Assembly (NCBI GenBank): GCA_014529385.2
Contig: CM043968.1
Span: 28,977,513 to 29,041,512 of the forward strand
Source: Adiantum capillus-veneris
Taxonomy: Eukaryota; Streptophyta; Polypodiopsida; Polypodiales; Pteridaceae
Length of the DNA stretch: 64,000 nucleotides
Reading direction: 5' to 3'
The position numbers and the translations under genes are program-made. Below, in pieces: positions 35,044 to 46,659 of this stretch. The notes below the pieces were generated by a model. It did no database searches. It worked only from the letters and a program-made list of their open reading frames with translations, and was not told where the DNA came from. Position 1 is the stretch's first letter; each line of letters starts with the position of its first letter.

Positions 35044-37290
35044 CACATGTATATGGTGACAAATCCCCCCTGGAGTGATGCGGTGAACGAGAGTTGGCAA
35101 ATGAGTAAAGGGAAGTGCCATGCCCTGAGGACATGATCAATCCACAAAGGGAAGTAAGCTCAAAGCTTTGCGGAAAGCTTCAAACTTCTCACGAGACAAT
35201 GCCTTTGTGAAAAGATCTGCAAGGTTGTCCTGTGTTGGCACATAAGCCAAGCTGATTACTCCTGTTGAGAGCCTCTCCCTAACATAGTGGTAATGCACCT
35301 CAATGTGCTTTGTGCGAGCATGAAAAATTGGGTTCCTCGCAACTGCCAATGCACTCCGACTGTCAGTGTAGATAGTGTTGGCAGTGTCCTATCCAACACC
35401 CAAATTAGTCATAAGGCGTCTGAGCCATACACACTCAACCCTGTACTCAGCCTCACAACTCAAAATGGCCATAGTAGGTTGCTTCTTGCTCAACCATGAT
35501 ATACATGAACTGCCAAGCATGAAACAAAAACCACTTGTGGACACTCGCGTGTCAAAACAACCAGCCCAATAATCTATGTCTGAAAAAGCATGTATGTCTA
35601 GCGGCAATGATCCCAAGATGTAAAGTGCCACTCAAGTAGCGGAAAATCCTCTTGACAGTCTACCAATGCTTAGACCCTATGCATAAATTTGCTGACGTAA
35701 GAGACTGCAGACTGAATATTCGGCCTTGTGTTGCATACATAAATGAGGCAGCCAATAGTAGTTTGGTAAAGAGTGACATCAGCAGGATCACCAGCATCAT
35801 GTAGACTCAACTTCGAACCTTTTTCCATGGGAGTGGCAATAAGTTTGCAATCCTCAAGTCCAAACTTACATAGCAATGTCTCTATGTAACTTATCTGACA
35901 CAAGGCAATACCACCATCACACTGTTTAAACTGTATACCCAAGTAATGATGCAATAGCCCCAAATATTTCTTCTTGAAAGTAGCATTCAAATCAACCTTA
36001 TTCAGCAATGTGTGCCTCATTGCGACCAGTGATCAACAAATCATCCACATAAAGAACAACAATGAGAAGTACATTGCCCTCACGCTTGACATACAATGTG
36101 CTTTCTGTTGGATTGTTACGAAAGCCTTGTTTGACCAAATGAGTGTCGGATTTCACATACCAAGCACGAGGAGATTGCTTCAACCCATACAAAGCCTTCT
36201 TACATCTGCACACTTTGTCCTCTTGTCCTTTCTTGACAAAACCGTGAGGCTGCGTTACATAGACTTCCTAAAAAATGTCACCATTCAAGAAAGCAGTAAC
36301 AATACTGGATTGATGTACATCCCAACCAAAATGAGTTGCCAATGCACATAGAAAATGAACAATAGTCATATGGCAAGTGGGAGCAAGAGTTTCTTCATAA
36401 TCTTTGCCTTTTTGCTGCGCATAGCCTTTTGCAACAAGTCGAGCCTTATGGCGATCAACTTCACCATCCTGCTTGCGTTTCAACTTGTAAACCCACTTTG
36501 TACCAATGGCCTTTTTGCAAAGAGGCAAATCACATAAAGTTCATGTGTCATTTTCTATAAGTGCATCATATTCTAATTGCATGGCAGCCATCCAATTTTC
36601 TGAATTATCTGCTTCATCAAAAGATAGAGGTTCCTCAACATCATGTACGCTAGACACAGCTAAAGCATAACAATCTGATGCATAAGAGGCATGGCGAGAA
36701 CCTGAACGAGTACGGCTAGACGGCATCCAATTTATTGTCACGCAAAGTGAGCACAAGCCATTTTGGCATACCTCTAGCCTACTCATTTTCAGCCCTTTCC
36801 TCATCAAAGTACATCATGTACATCTGTATCAGTAATAGACTGATCTGTAACATTTTTAGAAACCCCCATAGGCTGTACATTTGCCTCATTGGAATTTCAT
36901 TTGTACTTCCACCAGTGAAAAGTGTCATAAATGCCATGTGAGCTTACATTACGATCTCTAGTACATGACAACAAAGGCTAAACAGAATCTTCCATAAACA
37001 CAACATCATGTGAGACCAAAATACACTTTGTTTGTGGATGGTACAACCTGTAACCTTTACTTTTGGCACTATAACCAACAAAAATACATTTGACAGTCTT
37101 ATCATCCAATTTTTCACGCTGCACTTGTGGCACTAAACCATAAGCCAAACAGCCAAAAACACGCATGTGCTCAATAGATGGCTTTCTATCATGCCATGCT
37201 TCATACGGAGTCATAGACTGCAACGCTTTTGTAGGACACCTGTTGAGTACATAAGTGGCACACATGACAACCTCGAGCCAAAACGAATGT
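35044..37290 (-). mobile_element. copia A element on minus strand: 3' LTR start and pol remnant
   Basis: 35044-35061 is the first part of the family A 3' LTR (part 3 of the split LTR), followed on the minus strand by the purine tract (CCAGGGGGGATTTG). Then come RNase H (35349-35137, 35631-35389), RT (36213-35998 with VVLYVDDLLITG; 36528-36268 with KWVYKLKRKQDGEVDRHKA) and the integrase C-terminal part (37301-36978 with TPYEAWHDRKPSIEHMRVFG). Similarity to the plus-strand copy stops near 37290, inside integrase; the 5' half is gone. Frameshifts are frequent. It is older than the B and C1 insertions that split its LTR. Confidence 0.85.
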
Positions 37291-37393
37291 GGTACATGCA
37301 AACCATGCCATTAGGTTTGGCATCATGAGAGTCGGCACATGCCTTGCACTGCCTACTATGGTGTGGCCTAGTAGGAACAAACTCGCATGGCCA
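37291..37393. other. 103-bp unassigned spacer between two copia A copies
   Basis: This sequence matches neither the family A interior nor its LTR. Its last five bases (GGCCA) may be the target site of the following element. Confidence 0.4.
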
Positions 37394-37619
37394 TGTTACC
37401 ATATACATGTGGTAGTGATGTGTGTGAACACACTAGGACTGCCGGGGCATTTTTTCCCTCTTTAGGAGGGTTTTTCCCCGAGAATTGTATATACGCCCAT
37501 CACTCTAGGGCTACCTATCTTTCCATCGCACACTAAGTAACATATTCTCTATTGTGTGCCTCGAGCTTCCGTCGTCTTCTCCAAGCTGTGTGTGTTTCTC
37601 TGCAACCCTAATTCCAACA
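37394..37619 (+). repeat. 5' LTR of copia A (full copy)
   Basis: 226 bp, TGTTACC to CCAACA. TATATA at about 37488-37493 is a candidate promoter element. The matching 3' copy is at 42254-42479. Confidence 0.93.
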
Positions 37620-37621
37620 AT

Positions 37622-37633
37622 TGGTATCAGAGC
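37622..37633 (+). other. primer-binding site of copia A (initiator tRNA-Met type)
   Basis: TGGTATCAGAGC two bases after the LTR, identical to the site of copia B. Confidence 0.95.
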
Positions 37634-37982
37634 AGGTTGCGTCCTTCTAGGCTTAGCCGCTAGCTGGTCCAGTACACGTCTGCTCACTTTCTCCGATTTT
37701 AGTGAGCTTTGGTGAGCATTCGCAGGTCGACAAATACTTTGGGCACGTTCGTAGAGCTTGGTCTGCTCAGGTTTTCGATTCGGGCTCATTTCGGCCTCCG
37801 TTTCCACTACATGCAGTACTGCACAGGCTATTTTGTCATTTTGTGCAGAATTTCTGTCAGTGCCGTTTTCTGCATAACAGGTGCCTTATAGTCTTCTATG
37901 GTTTGTGCTATATAGCACGTGTTTGTTCTCGCTCCGTTTCTCTTATTTTCGGGTAGTTTTCACATCAGGTGCAACATTTACC

Positions 37983-40900
37983 ATGGCTGACAACAACAAC
38001 ACATATGTGTTCAAGATGTTTGCTGTTGAGGACAGGTTGGATGGGGACAACTACCCTATGTGGGCTTATATGATGCAACATGTTCTTGTGTCAAAGGGCG
38101 TCTGGAACATTGTGCAGGGCATTGATGTACGTCCTGGTTCTGAGGATGTAGGCGATCTTGAGGATGTTGCAGGTCTTGCTGCAAGGATTGCTGCTGTTAG
38201 AGTTGTTTTGCCTACGGCAGAACAAGCTCGTTGGGATGTTAAGGATGCGCAGGCTCATGCATTGATTGCGTTGTCTGTGAAGCGCACCATTGTTCCTCAC
38301 ATCCGTTCAGCAAAATTTGCAAAACAGGCTTGGGATATTTTGGTTGGTCTTTATGCAAGTCGCAATGAGGCTAAAATTGCTTTGCTGCGTAAAGAGCTGG
38401 AGTCGAAGATTATGCATGAGGAAGATGATATGGACACTTTCCTTGCTAGTGTCAAGGATATCAATGAGCAGCTTATTTCTGCACGTGAAGTCATTTCAGA
38501 CAGTTCCCTTGTGCAGACTGTTCTTGATGCCTTACCAGATTCCTACCAGACTTTTGCTAGTACTTGGAGACTGATGACCCAAGGAAATCCTAAAGTTGTC
38601 AATTTTGATGCATTATGCACATTGCTGTTGCAAGAGTCACTTTCTAGAAAAAAACAGGACTAGGCAGCGTGCAGTTGAACAGGCTTTTATTGCTTCTCAA
38701 AGAAAGGGTGGTAACAGTAATGCAGCCACTTCTTATGGTTCTGCTGTGAGTGGCAAAAATTCTGTTCCTAATGCTTCTATTGGCAGCACTTTGTCTGGCA
38801 ATTCTGGTGATAAGGGCAAAAAGAAGATGCGTTGCCATTATTGTAAAGCTAATGATCACTTGATCAAGTCGTGTCCTAAGTTGAAGGCCAAAAAGGCTAA
38901 GAAGAAAGAGGGTGGTTCCACTGCAAATGCTGGTTCCACTACAAATGCAGCCATTGTTGAGTCTTCTGTGAAAGGAGAGTGCACTTACAATCCTATTGTC
39001 CATGATGCATGCTTGTCAGTTGCTGCAGATTCACATGTGTGGTATTTTGACAATGGTGCTACAAAGCACATTACCTCACATCATGAATTGTTTACCTCTC
39101 TCGAGTCTGTCCCACATGGGAATTCTGTCACTTGTGCCAACAATGCCTTTTATCCAGTTCAGGGAGTTGGAAAGATTGTGCTTACTGTTGCAAATGGCAG
39201 TTCCTTCACACTTGTTGATGCACTTTATGTACCTGGGATCAAGAAGAATCTCTTGTCTGTATCCGCACTTGCTAGACTTGGACTTGTAGTCAAATTTGTG
39301 GATGACAGATGTACATTTCATGATCTCAGTTTTGGTGATGAAATTGTTGCATCTGGGCTTTTGTGCCGTGGGCTGTATAAGCTCACTTTGTATGACAAGT
39401 ATGGACAAAATTTTGCAAATGCTGTTGCAGATTCAAGGGCTATTTCAGATGCAAAACTTTGGCATGCAGGTTGTGGTCATTTGAATTTTGCCAGTTTGTT
39501 GCGTTTGCAGAAATCTGATATGGTTGCTTCTTTGCCGCCTCTTGAAGCACCTGTCAAAACATGTTTGTGGAGGCTGTATTTTGGGTAAGATGCAGCGTTC
39601 TAAGTTTCCAAAGGATGGTTCAGTTCGGGCCACATGCAGGTTGCAGCTTGTGCATAGTGATGTTTGTGGGCCCATGCAAACTCCGTCCTTGAGCAATTAC
39701 CTGTACTTCATGACTTTCATTGATGATTACTCCAGGCATGCATGGGTATTTCCGCTTAAAGAGAAGTCTGAAGTTTTTATGTGCTTCAAACAATTTATGG
39801 CTATGGATGAAAATGTCTCGAAATGTGCTATGGGCACCCTCCGTTCCGATCGAGGGGGGGAGTATATGTCTCATGAATTTAATGCATTTCTAGCTAGTCG
39901 TGGGATAAAACACCAATGTACAGTGCCTTATACACCTCAACAAAATGGTGTTGCTGAGAGGAAAAACAGGTCATTGACGGAAATGGCACGATGTATGGTC
40001 AAAAGTCAAGCTTTGCCACATTCTTTTTGGCTTGAGCCCAGCATGTGTGCCACTTATGTACTAAACAGGTGTCCTACGAAAGCTTTGCAGTCTATTACTC
40101 CATATGAAGCATGGCATGATAGAAAGCCTTCTATTGAGCACATGCATGTTTTTGGTTGTTTGGCATATGCTTTGGTGCCACAAGTGCAACGCAGAAAATT
40201 GGATGATAAGGCGGTCAAATGTATTTTTGTTGGTTATGGTGCTGAAAGCAAAGGTTACAGGCTGTATCATCCGCAAATAAAACGTATTCTGGTTTCTCGG
40301 GATGTAGTGTTTGTAGAAGATTCTCTTGACACTTTATTGCCTCTTTTCAGTGGTGGAAATACAAATGTAAGTTCCAATGAGGCAAATGTACAGCCTACGA
40401 GGGTTTCTGAAAATGTTCTAGATCAGCCTAGTACTGATGCAGATGTACATGATGTACTTGATGAGGAAAGGGCTGAAAATGAGCAGGCTAGAGGTATGCT
40501 AAAATGGCTGGTGCACACTTTGCGTGATAGTAAATTGGATGCACCTTTGTCTAGTCGTACTCGTTTAGGCTCTCACCATGCATCTTATGCATCAGATTGT
40601 TATGCTTTGGCTGTGTCTAGCTTACATGATGTTGAGGAGCCTCTGTCCTCTGATGAAGCACAGAATTTAGAAAATTGGATGGCTGCCATGCAATCAGAAT
40701 ATGATGCACTCATAGGAAATGACACATGGACTTTATGTGATTTGCCTCCTGGCAAAGAGGCCATTTGTACAAAGTGGGTTTACAAGTTGAAACGCAAGCC
40801 GGATGGTGAGATCGATCGCCATAAGGCTCGACTTGTTGCAAAGGGTTATGCACAGCAAAAAGGCATAGATTATGAAGAGACTTTTGCTCCCACTTTTTGT

Positions 40901-42178
40901 ATGACTACTGTGCATTTTCTATGTGCATTGGCAGCTCATTTTGGTTGGGATGTACATCAATCATACATTGTTAGTGCTTTCTTGAATGGTGACAGATTTG
41001 AGGAAGTTTATGTAACGCAACCCTCGCGGTTTTGTCATAAAAGGACAAGAGGACAAAGTCTGCAGATGTAACAAGGCTTTATATGGGTTGAAGCAACCTC
41101 CTCGTGCTTGGTATGAGAAAGCTGACACTCATTTGGTCAAACGAGGCTTTCGTAACAGTCCAACAGAAAGCACATTGTATGTAAAGCGTGAGGGTGATGT
41201 ACTTCTCATTGTGGTTCTTTATGTTGATGATTTGCTGATCACTGGACCAAATGAGAGACATATTGTTGAATTTAAGGCTGATTTGAATGCTACTTTCAAG
41301 ATGAAAGATTTGGGGCTGTTGCATCATTACTTGGGTATACAGTTTAAGCAGTGTGATGGTGGTATTGCCTTGTGTCAGAAAATTTACATAGAGACATTGC
41401 TATGTAAGTTTGGACTTGAGGATTGCAAACCTATTGCCACTCCCATGGAAACAGGTTTGAAGTTGAGTCTACATGATGCTGGCGATCCTGCTGATGTCAC
41501 TCTTTATCAAACTGCTGTTGGCTGCCTCATTTATGTATGCAACACGAGGCCGGATATTCAGTTTGCAGTCTCAGAGGTCAGCAGATTTATGCATAGCCCA
41601 GGGTCTAAGCATTGGCAGGATGTCAAGAGGATTTTCCGCTACCTTTGTGGCACTTTACATCTTGGCTTGTTTTATCCCAAGGGGGGATCATTGCCGCCAG
41701 ACTTACATGCTTTTTCGGACTCAGATTGGGCTGGTTGTTTTGACAGGAGAGTGTCCACAAGTGGTTTTTGTTTCATGTTGGCAGTTCATGTATATCATGG
41801 TTGAGCAAGAAGCAACCTATTGTGGCCACTTCGAGTTGTGAGGCTGAGTACAGGGTAGTCTTCACAGCTACGGTTGAGTGTGTATGGCTCAGACGCCTTA
41901 TGGCTGATTTGGGTGTTGGACAGGACACTACCAACACTATCTACACTGACAGTCAGAGCTCATTGGCAGTTGCCAGGAACCCAGTTTTTCATGCTCGCAC
42001 AAAGCACATTGAGGTGCATTACCACTATGTCAGGGAGAGGAGGCTCTCAGCAGGAGAGATCAGCTTGGCTTATGTGCCAACACAGGACAACCTTGCAGAT
42101 CTTTTCACAAAGGCATTGTCTCGTGAGAAGCTTGAAGCTTTCCGCCAAGCTTTGGGATTACTCCCCTTTGTGGACTGA
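37983..42178 (+). pseudogene. copia A gag-pol polyprotein (broken)
   Basis: Gag begins at ATG 37983 (MADNNNTYVFKMFAVEDRLD). A frameshift in an A run near 38650 precedes the knuckle CHYCKANDHLIKSC (38834-38875). Protease WYFDNGATKHIT has Asn in the usual Ser/Thr position. Another shift lies near 39570 in the integrase zinc region (KLWHAGCGHL has Gly-Cys before GH). The core has HSDVCGPM, SDRGGEYMS and NGVAERKNR. RT has TKWVYKLKRKPDGEIDRHKA and VVLYVDDLLITG, with a shift near 41030. RNase H has SDSDWAGCFD, a shift near 41780, then TDSQSSLAV and HARTKHIEVHYHY, ending at stop 42176-42178. It is inactive. Confidence 0.9.
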
Positions 42179-42253
42179 TCATGTCCTTAGGACATGGCAC
42201 TTCCCTTTACTCATGTGCCAACTCTCATTCACCGCATCACTCCAGGGGGGATT

Positions 42254-42479
42254 TGTTACCATATACATGTGGTAGTGATGTGTGTGAACACACTAGGACC
42301 GTCGGGGCATTTTTCCCTCTTTAAGAGGTTTTTTCCCCCAAGCATTGCATATACGCCCATCACTCTAGGGCTATCTATCTTTCCATTGCACACTAAGTAA
42401 CATACTCTCTATTGTGTGCCTTGAGCTTCCTTCGTCTTCTCCATGCTGTGTGTGTTTCTCTGCAACCCTAATTCCAACG
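42254..42479 (+). repeat. 3' LTR of copia A (full copy)
   Basis: Partner of 37394-37619, directly after the purine tract. The terminal base is G, not A. Confidence 0.92.
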
Positions 42480-43289
42480 GGCCCTAGTTGCTTGCCAAGC
42501 TCCATCTAAATGCTTCCAAGAGGCTGAGAACAAGCAAGAGCAACTCAACAAGTAGAAGCCAAGCTTTGGATTAATTTGTGATTGGCCTTTTTTGACTATT
42601 TTTCTAACAAAGGTCTTCGCATGTGTAGAAAAGCAAGCATGCTTGCCTCTAAACTCCAATCCTAAGCAAAGATGCAACATATGTATTGAAACCTAGTGTG
42701 ACCATTGCAATATGTATTGTGAAAAGGCATAAAATTATATACACATGTGCATAAGCAGCTTAAATTTGCAAATCGATGGAGTTAGTGTGAGGAATTAAAA
42801 AAGGGTCATGGATCGAGATGATTGGAGGGACATGATGAAGACTGATATTAGTCTCTTTCCTACTATATTTGATTTTTATCAACTTTGAAACATTTTAGAT
42901 GTGATGCTTTTTGTGTGGTTCTAGTTCCTTTCCTTTTGCTTTGATTGCTTAGTGATCAGAGTTTCGGTTGCCAAGATATTAGCTGTTTAAGATTCCACGG
43001 GGGCCGATTCCGTGCCAGGCCAGTCGCCTCGGTTGGAGCGTTGTCTAGAATTTTACAGCCTCTGCAGGGTTTGTATGCGCTCTATGCAGTTTGAGAAGTC
43101 TAAAGGAATTAACAACTCGCCAACCGAGTCCAGGTTCATGAGATAATATGGATTGAGGCTGGTGTCAGTTGCCGCCGGCACTATGCTGAGCTGGATAATC
43201 TCGGCATTATCTGAGAAGCTGATACAAAGAATTAACAACCAAGTGAAAAAGAGAATGCCTTCCGGCAAGTGTAATCACCTATACTAGCA

Positions 43290-43575
43290 TCTTGAAGGCT
43301 GTGTCGTGGAAAATGGCAGCAAAATTCATGATGATAATATCAGTCAAGGACTACTGAAGTTGAAAGCTGTACGAGAAATGCTTTGGTAGATATGCATGCT
43401 AAAAGTGGTGCCATTACGAAAGCACTTGATGAGCTTATAGTCCTAAATGTCATCTCATGGAGCATACTCATCGTGGGATAGGCCTAGCTCGACGGGGCCC
43501 ACTCGAGGAAGGTGTTGTGCTTGGCAATGCTCGGCCGATATGTGTACAAAATGTGGTGCCCACCATGAAGTCGCC
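43290..43575 (+). pseudogene. PPR fragment carried inside repeat C2
   Basis: The plus strand encodes a run of PPR-like pieces. 'HDDNISQGLLK' is followed by a broken ALVDMHAKSGAITKALDEL, then VLNVISWSILIVG (43440-43480). A second unit follows at 43505-43560, with VLCLAMLGRYVYKMWC as the shifted form of the same helix. The junction of the second unit with the GGGCGGCC-type block matches that in copy C1, although details differ. Confidence 0.55.
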
Positions 43576-44044
43576 CGCCCAAGCCACTAAGGGTCGCCCA
43601 AAGGCAATCATGCCCATGACCTAAAAGGAATGGCCGCCCAAGGGAATGGCTCAAACTAAGGCCGCCCAATTCAAAGGCTCAGCCCATAGCCGCCCAAAGT
43701 TAAATTAAAGGGGCTTAAGTGTGTATGCAAAGGAGAAAAAAGCATGGCGGAGCCCTGAGGCAGCGCGCAGGTAGCGAGGAGGATGGAGAGGACGTCGCGC
43801 TGGGCGCTCTGGTGCTCGGGTGACCTTGCCGTAGAAGGGAAAAATTCCCGGAATGCCAGCGTGTTTCTTCTCGGCACCGGTTTTGCCGCATTTGGTGTTG
43901 CTCGACACCGTGGCTGCCACGTCATAAGCTCGGTTCCTATGCCACGTTAGTGACGCCAACGCTACTGCAAGGGGGGGGGCAAAGAGCTATTAATAGCGGA
44001 AAATCTTGCATGAGTGGGGACTTTTTGCATGTGCGTTGGGAAGA

Positions 44045-44310
44045 GAAGAGGCAAGAGCTCTCTCCCTTGATCTCCATCGAAGCTAAGCAAGAGGGAACTC
44101 TTTCTCCCTTGATCTCCATCGAAGCTAGGCAAGAGCTCTCTCCCTTGATCTCGAATCCAAGAGCTCTCTCCCTTGACCTTCAATCCAAACCAAGCCAAGG
44201 GCGAGCTCTCTCTCTCAACCTCCAAACCAAGCCAAGGGCGAGCTTTCTCTCTCAATCTCTAATCCATGCAAGGGCAAGCTCTCTCTCTATCGACCTCGGC
44301 AAGGCTCAAG
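44045..44310. repeat. degenerate minisatellite in repeat C2
   Basis: Roughly six imperfect units of 30-50 bases containing AGAGCTCTCTCCCTTGA-like sequence followed by AAGCCAAGG-like sequence. The 136-aa and 97-aa frames across it are repeat products. Confidence 0.7.
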
Positions 44311-44797
44311 CAAAGGCTTTGCAACCAAGGCACCAAGGAGACTATTCCTCATCGGCTTAGGCAAGGTGATATCATCAAGGCTTGTAAGCAGTCATAGGAG
44401 AAAAAAATACTTTCGGCATAGACATTGATTGAAGACAAATTCAACAGATAGAATCGACACAATAGGATTTTCCTCGTCAGCTGGCAAATTAGTCTAATTA
44501 TCTCTTTTTGATGGATTGTGGAGCCGTTAACGGCCCGGAGTGATCTATAATGGGAGTTTAAGCTCCTTAACTGTCATTAGCATTATTTAATGGTGTCGTT
44601 AACGACACTTCTTCTCGATTGCGTACCAGTTTCGTCGATGTTACCAATTTTCAAGCAAGTTTTGTGCGTCAACAATATTACCGAGTAATTAATTGCTGCT
44701 GTATTGTGCGGTGCGACAATTTTTCACTCTCAATTTTTCCACAGCCAGCAGCCCGGTGCTGACCTGGCTCAAGTTTCAAACACTTATCCCCCCACAC

Positions 44798-45676
44798 CGT
44801 GTCATCTTCCTCTCGCATAATCTTTGACTTCGGCTCTTTACACACCAATGCAATTTTAGCCTCATTGCGACTTGCATAAAGACCAACTAGAGTATCTCAA
44901 GCCTACTTTGTTGATTTTTTTGAGTAAATGTGAGGAGTAATAGTGTGATTCATAGATAATGCAATCAATGCATCAGCCTAGGCATATCTTAGATCCCAAC
45001 GAGATTGCTTAGATGTAGGCAAAATAACTCTAGCAACAATAGATTTGCTTGAACGTGCAACATCCTCAATAGAGCATGTATCCACAAAAGGCAGATGTAC
45101 ATGTCCTTAGCGGCAAACATTTTGAAAACATTTGTGTTGTTGTCATCCATGGCTAGTGACTACACCTGATGTAAAAGCTGCTCCAAAAGATGAAAAACAA
45201 AGTAGGACTAGCACGTGCTATGTAGCACAACCCAAAGAAGATTGTAAGGGATGTGTTTTGCGAAAAATTGCACCAACACAACTTTTGCACAAAGGGATGA
45301 AATTGCCTACACAGTACTGCTTGTAGTGGGAACGGAGGCTGAAATGAGCCTGAATCAAAATTTTGAACGCAACATGCTCTACGAGCAATCCCAAAGTACT
45401 ACTCAACATGTTGAAGCTCACCAAAGCTCGCCCAATTTGGAGAAAATGAGTAGGGGGGTCTAATGATGATGGTGAGTATGTTCAAGAGGATGCAATGTGA
45501 TCTGACACCAATTACTAGAATTAGGGTTGCAGGGATACACACACAACTTGGAGATGATGAAGAAGCAGTGATGGATATATATAAAATGCAAGGGGGGAAA
45601 AGCCTCCTAGTGAGGGAAAAAGTGTCCTGACGGTCCTAAGTGTTTCACACACATCACTACCGCATATGTGGTAACA
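44798..45676 (-). mobile_element. copia A 5' fragment: LTR, primer site, leader and gag start
   Basis: On the minus strand: LTR 45676-45513 (164 bp, TGTTACC start, shorter than the 226-bp type by an internal deletion), a primer site with two changes (TGGTGTCAGATC, 45510-45499), a leader homologous to 37.64-37.98 kb, and gag starting near 45147 (MDDNN). Gag matches the full copy, with an internal gap of about 100 bases near 45090, down to 'gaagatga' at 44802, where repeat C2 begins. The LTR is more diverged than that at 27440, so it is probably a different insertion. Confidence 0.75.
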
Positions 45677-46220
45677 CTTACTTTGCAAACAACAAATCCC
45701 ACTTCTCAAGCCCTAATGCTCGGATACAAGCTCTAAAGAGCTTGTAACGCTAGTAGGTAGCCCCTAAAATCTCTAAAGAAGGCTTTAATCCTCTCACCCT
45801 TTGATACAATCATCGAAACTTGGATCGTCCTTAATTTTTGCAAAAACCAAAAGTACCAGCAACTTACTTGTTGATTTTATGTCCTTATTGGTTTTGAACA
45901 CCACTTTGCAAGCCCTTGCCATCTATCTCTCAAAACTTCTAAGCTTCAAAAAGGTGGCGCTACGAGAAACCTTCCTTAAAGAGGGAAATGCTTAAAAGCT
46001 TTTTGACTTAAACCCCTAAAGGGGTGCCCAAAATGTGAGGGGAGCGCGTGGAAATGATGAGGCACCTCACTCGCACAAGTTCGGGTGTTGTTCCTATTGC
46101 ATCTATGCAAGAATCTTTGGATGTAGCCACACCATATTTTGAGTAGGTCACCACACCTTCTCGTGTGTGCAAGCCCGCTTTCACATGCAGCTCCTAACTA
46201 TGTCCAACCCCCCCATTGGA

Positions 46221-46269
<49 letters not shown>

Positions 46270-46655
46270 GCATGCACATACAAGCAAAGCCCATGCAACT
46301 CCCCCAATCATCTCCTCCTCCCCAAGACTAAAACTGCCTTGATACCATGAGGACCAAGGAACTAACTGCATGCTATTCTCCACCCAACCTCCTCCACTTA
46401 TAGGCCCTCTAGTGTATCTTTAGGATCCCTTTTACTGTTCATGTCTAACTGACCTTGCCTAGGGTTGTGCCCCCCATTCCTTTGCTTGTCTTGATAGTTC
46501 TTCTCAGTGTAAGTGGATGAGAGCACAAACATCGTGTGTGATAACACACAATTTACATTTTTGTATATGCATAAAATTTGCAGAACTTTTACAACCAAAG
46601 GATGCAAGTGCAAATGCTTTGTAAGATTACTTGATTTCATTTAAAAAGTATGGGG
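45677..46655. other. no gene seen; contains one (GA)n tract
   Basis: Non-coding sequence with a 43-bp GA run at 46224-46266. No domain was recognised in any frame. Confidence 0.4.
46224..46266. repeat. (GA)n microsatellite, 43 bp
   Basis: Perfect GA repeat; the serine/leucine-rich minus-strand frame across it is an artefact. Confidence 0.95.
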
Positions 46656-46659
46656 ATAG

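Larger units (their letters stand above)
37394..42479 (+). mobile_element. Ty1/copia retrotransposon A, full-length copy, inactive
   Basis: 5086 bp: LTR 37394-37619, primer site 37622-37633, gag-pol, purine tract (CCAGGGGGGATT, ending 42253) and LTR 42254-42479. The LTRs are 226 bp each, begin TGTTACC, and differ at roughly 15 positions by eye; the final A of the 3' LTR is G. The flanks GGCCA (37389-37393) and GGCCC (42480-42484) are a probable 5-bp target duplication with one mismatch. Gag-pol has at least four frameshifts. It is the reference copy for family A in this window (others at 1-3567, 27.4-37.3 kb and 44.8-45.7 kb). Confidence 0.92.
42940..44797 (-). mobile_element. repeat C, copy 2 (inverted), inserted in a copia A gag
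   Basis: Read on the minus strand from 44797 it begins GTGTGGGGGGATAAG and continues GTTTGAAACTTGAGCCAGG, the same start as C1 at 27620. Shared blocks follow: a GA-rich part (44.3-44.0 kb), repeated GGGCGGCC-type blocks (43.70-43.55 kb), a PPR piece (43.57-43.29 kb) and AATCTTAAACAGCTAATATC (about 42985). Similarity fades below about 42950, so this end is uncertain. Family A gag sequence is cut precisely at 44798, which marks the outer end. The copies are clearly diverged. Confidence 0.6.

Noticed and set aside
27440..45676. Idea that 27.4-37.3 kb and 44.8-45.7 kb are the two ends of one minus-strand copia A element
   Set aside because: The outer flanks do not match (GCAAT at 27435-27439 versus CTTAC at 45677-45681), and the two LTRs differ in length and sequence, so two insertions are more likely.
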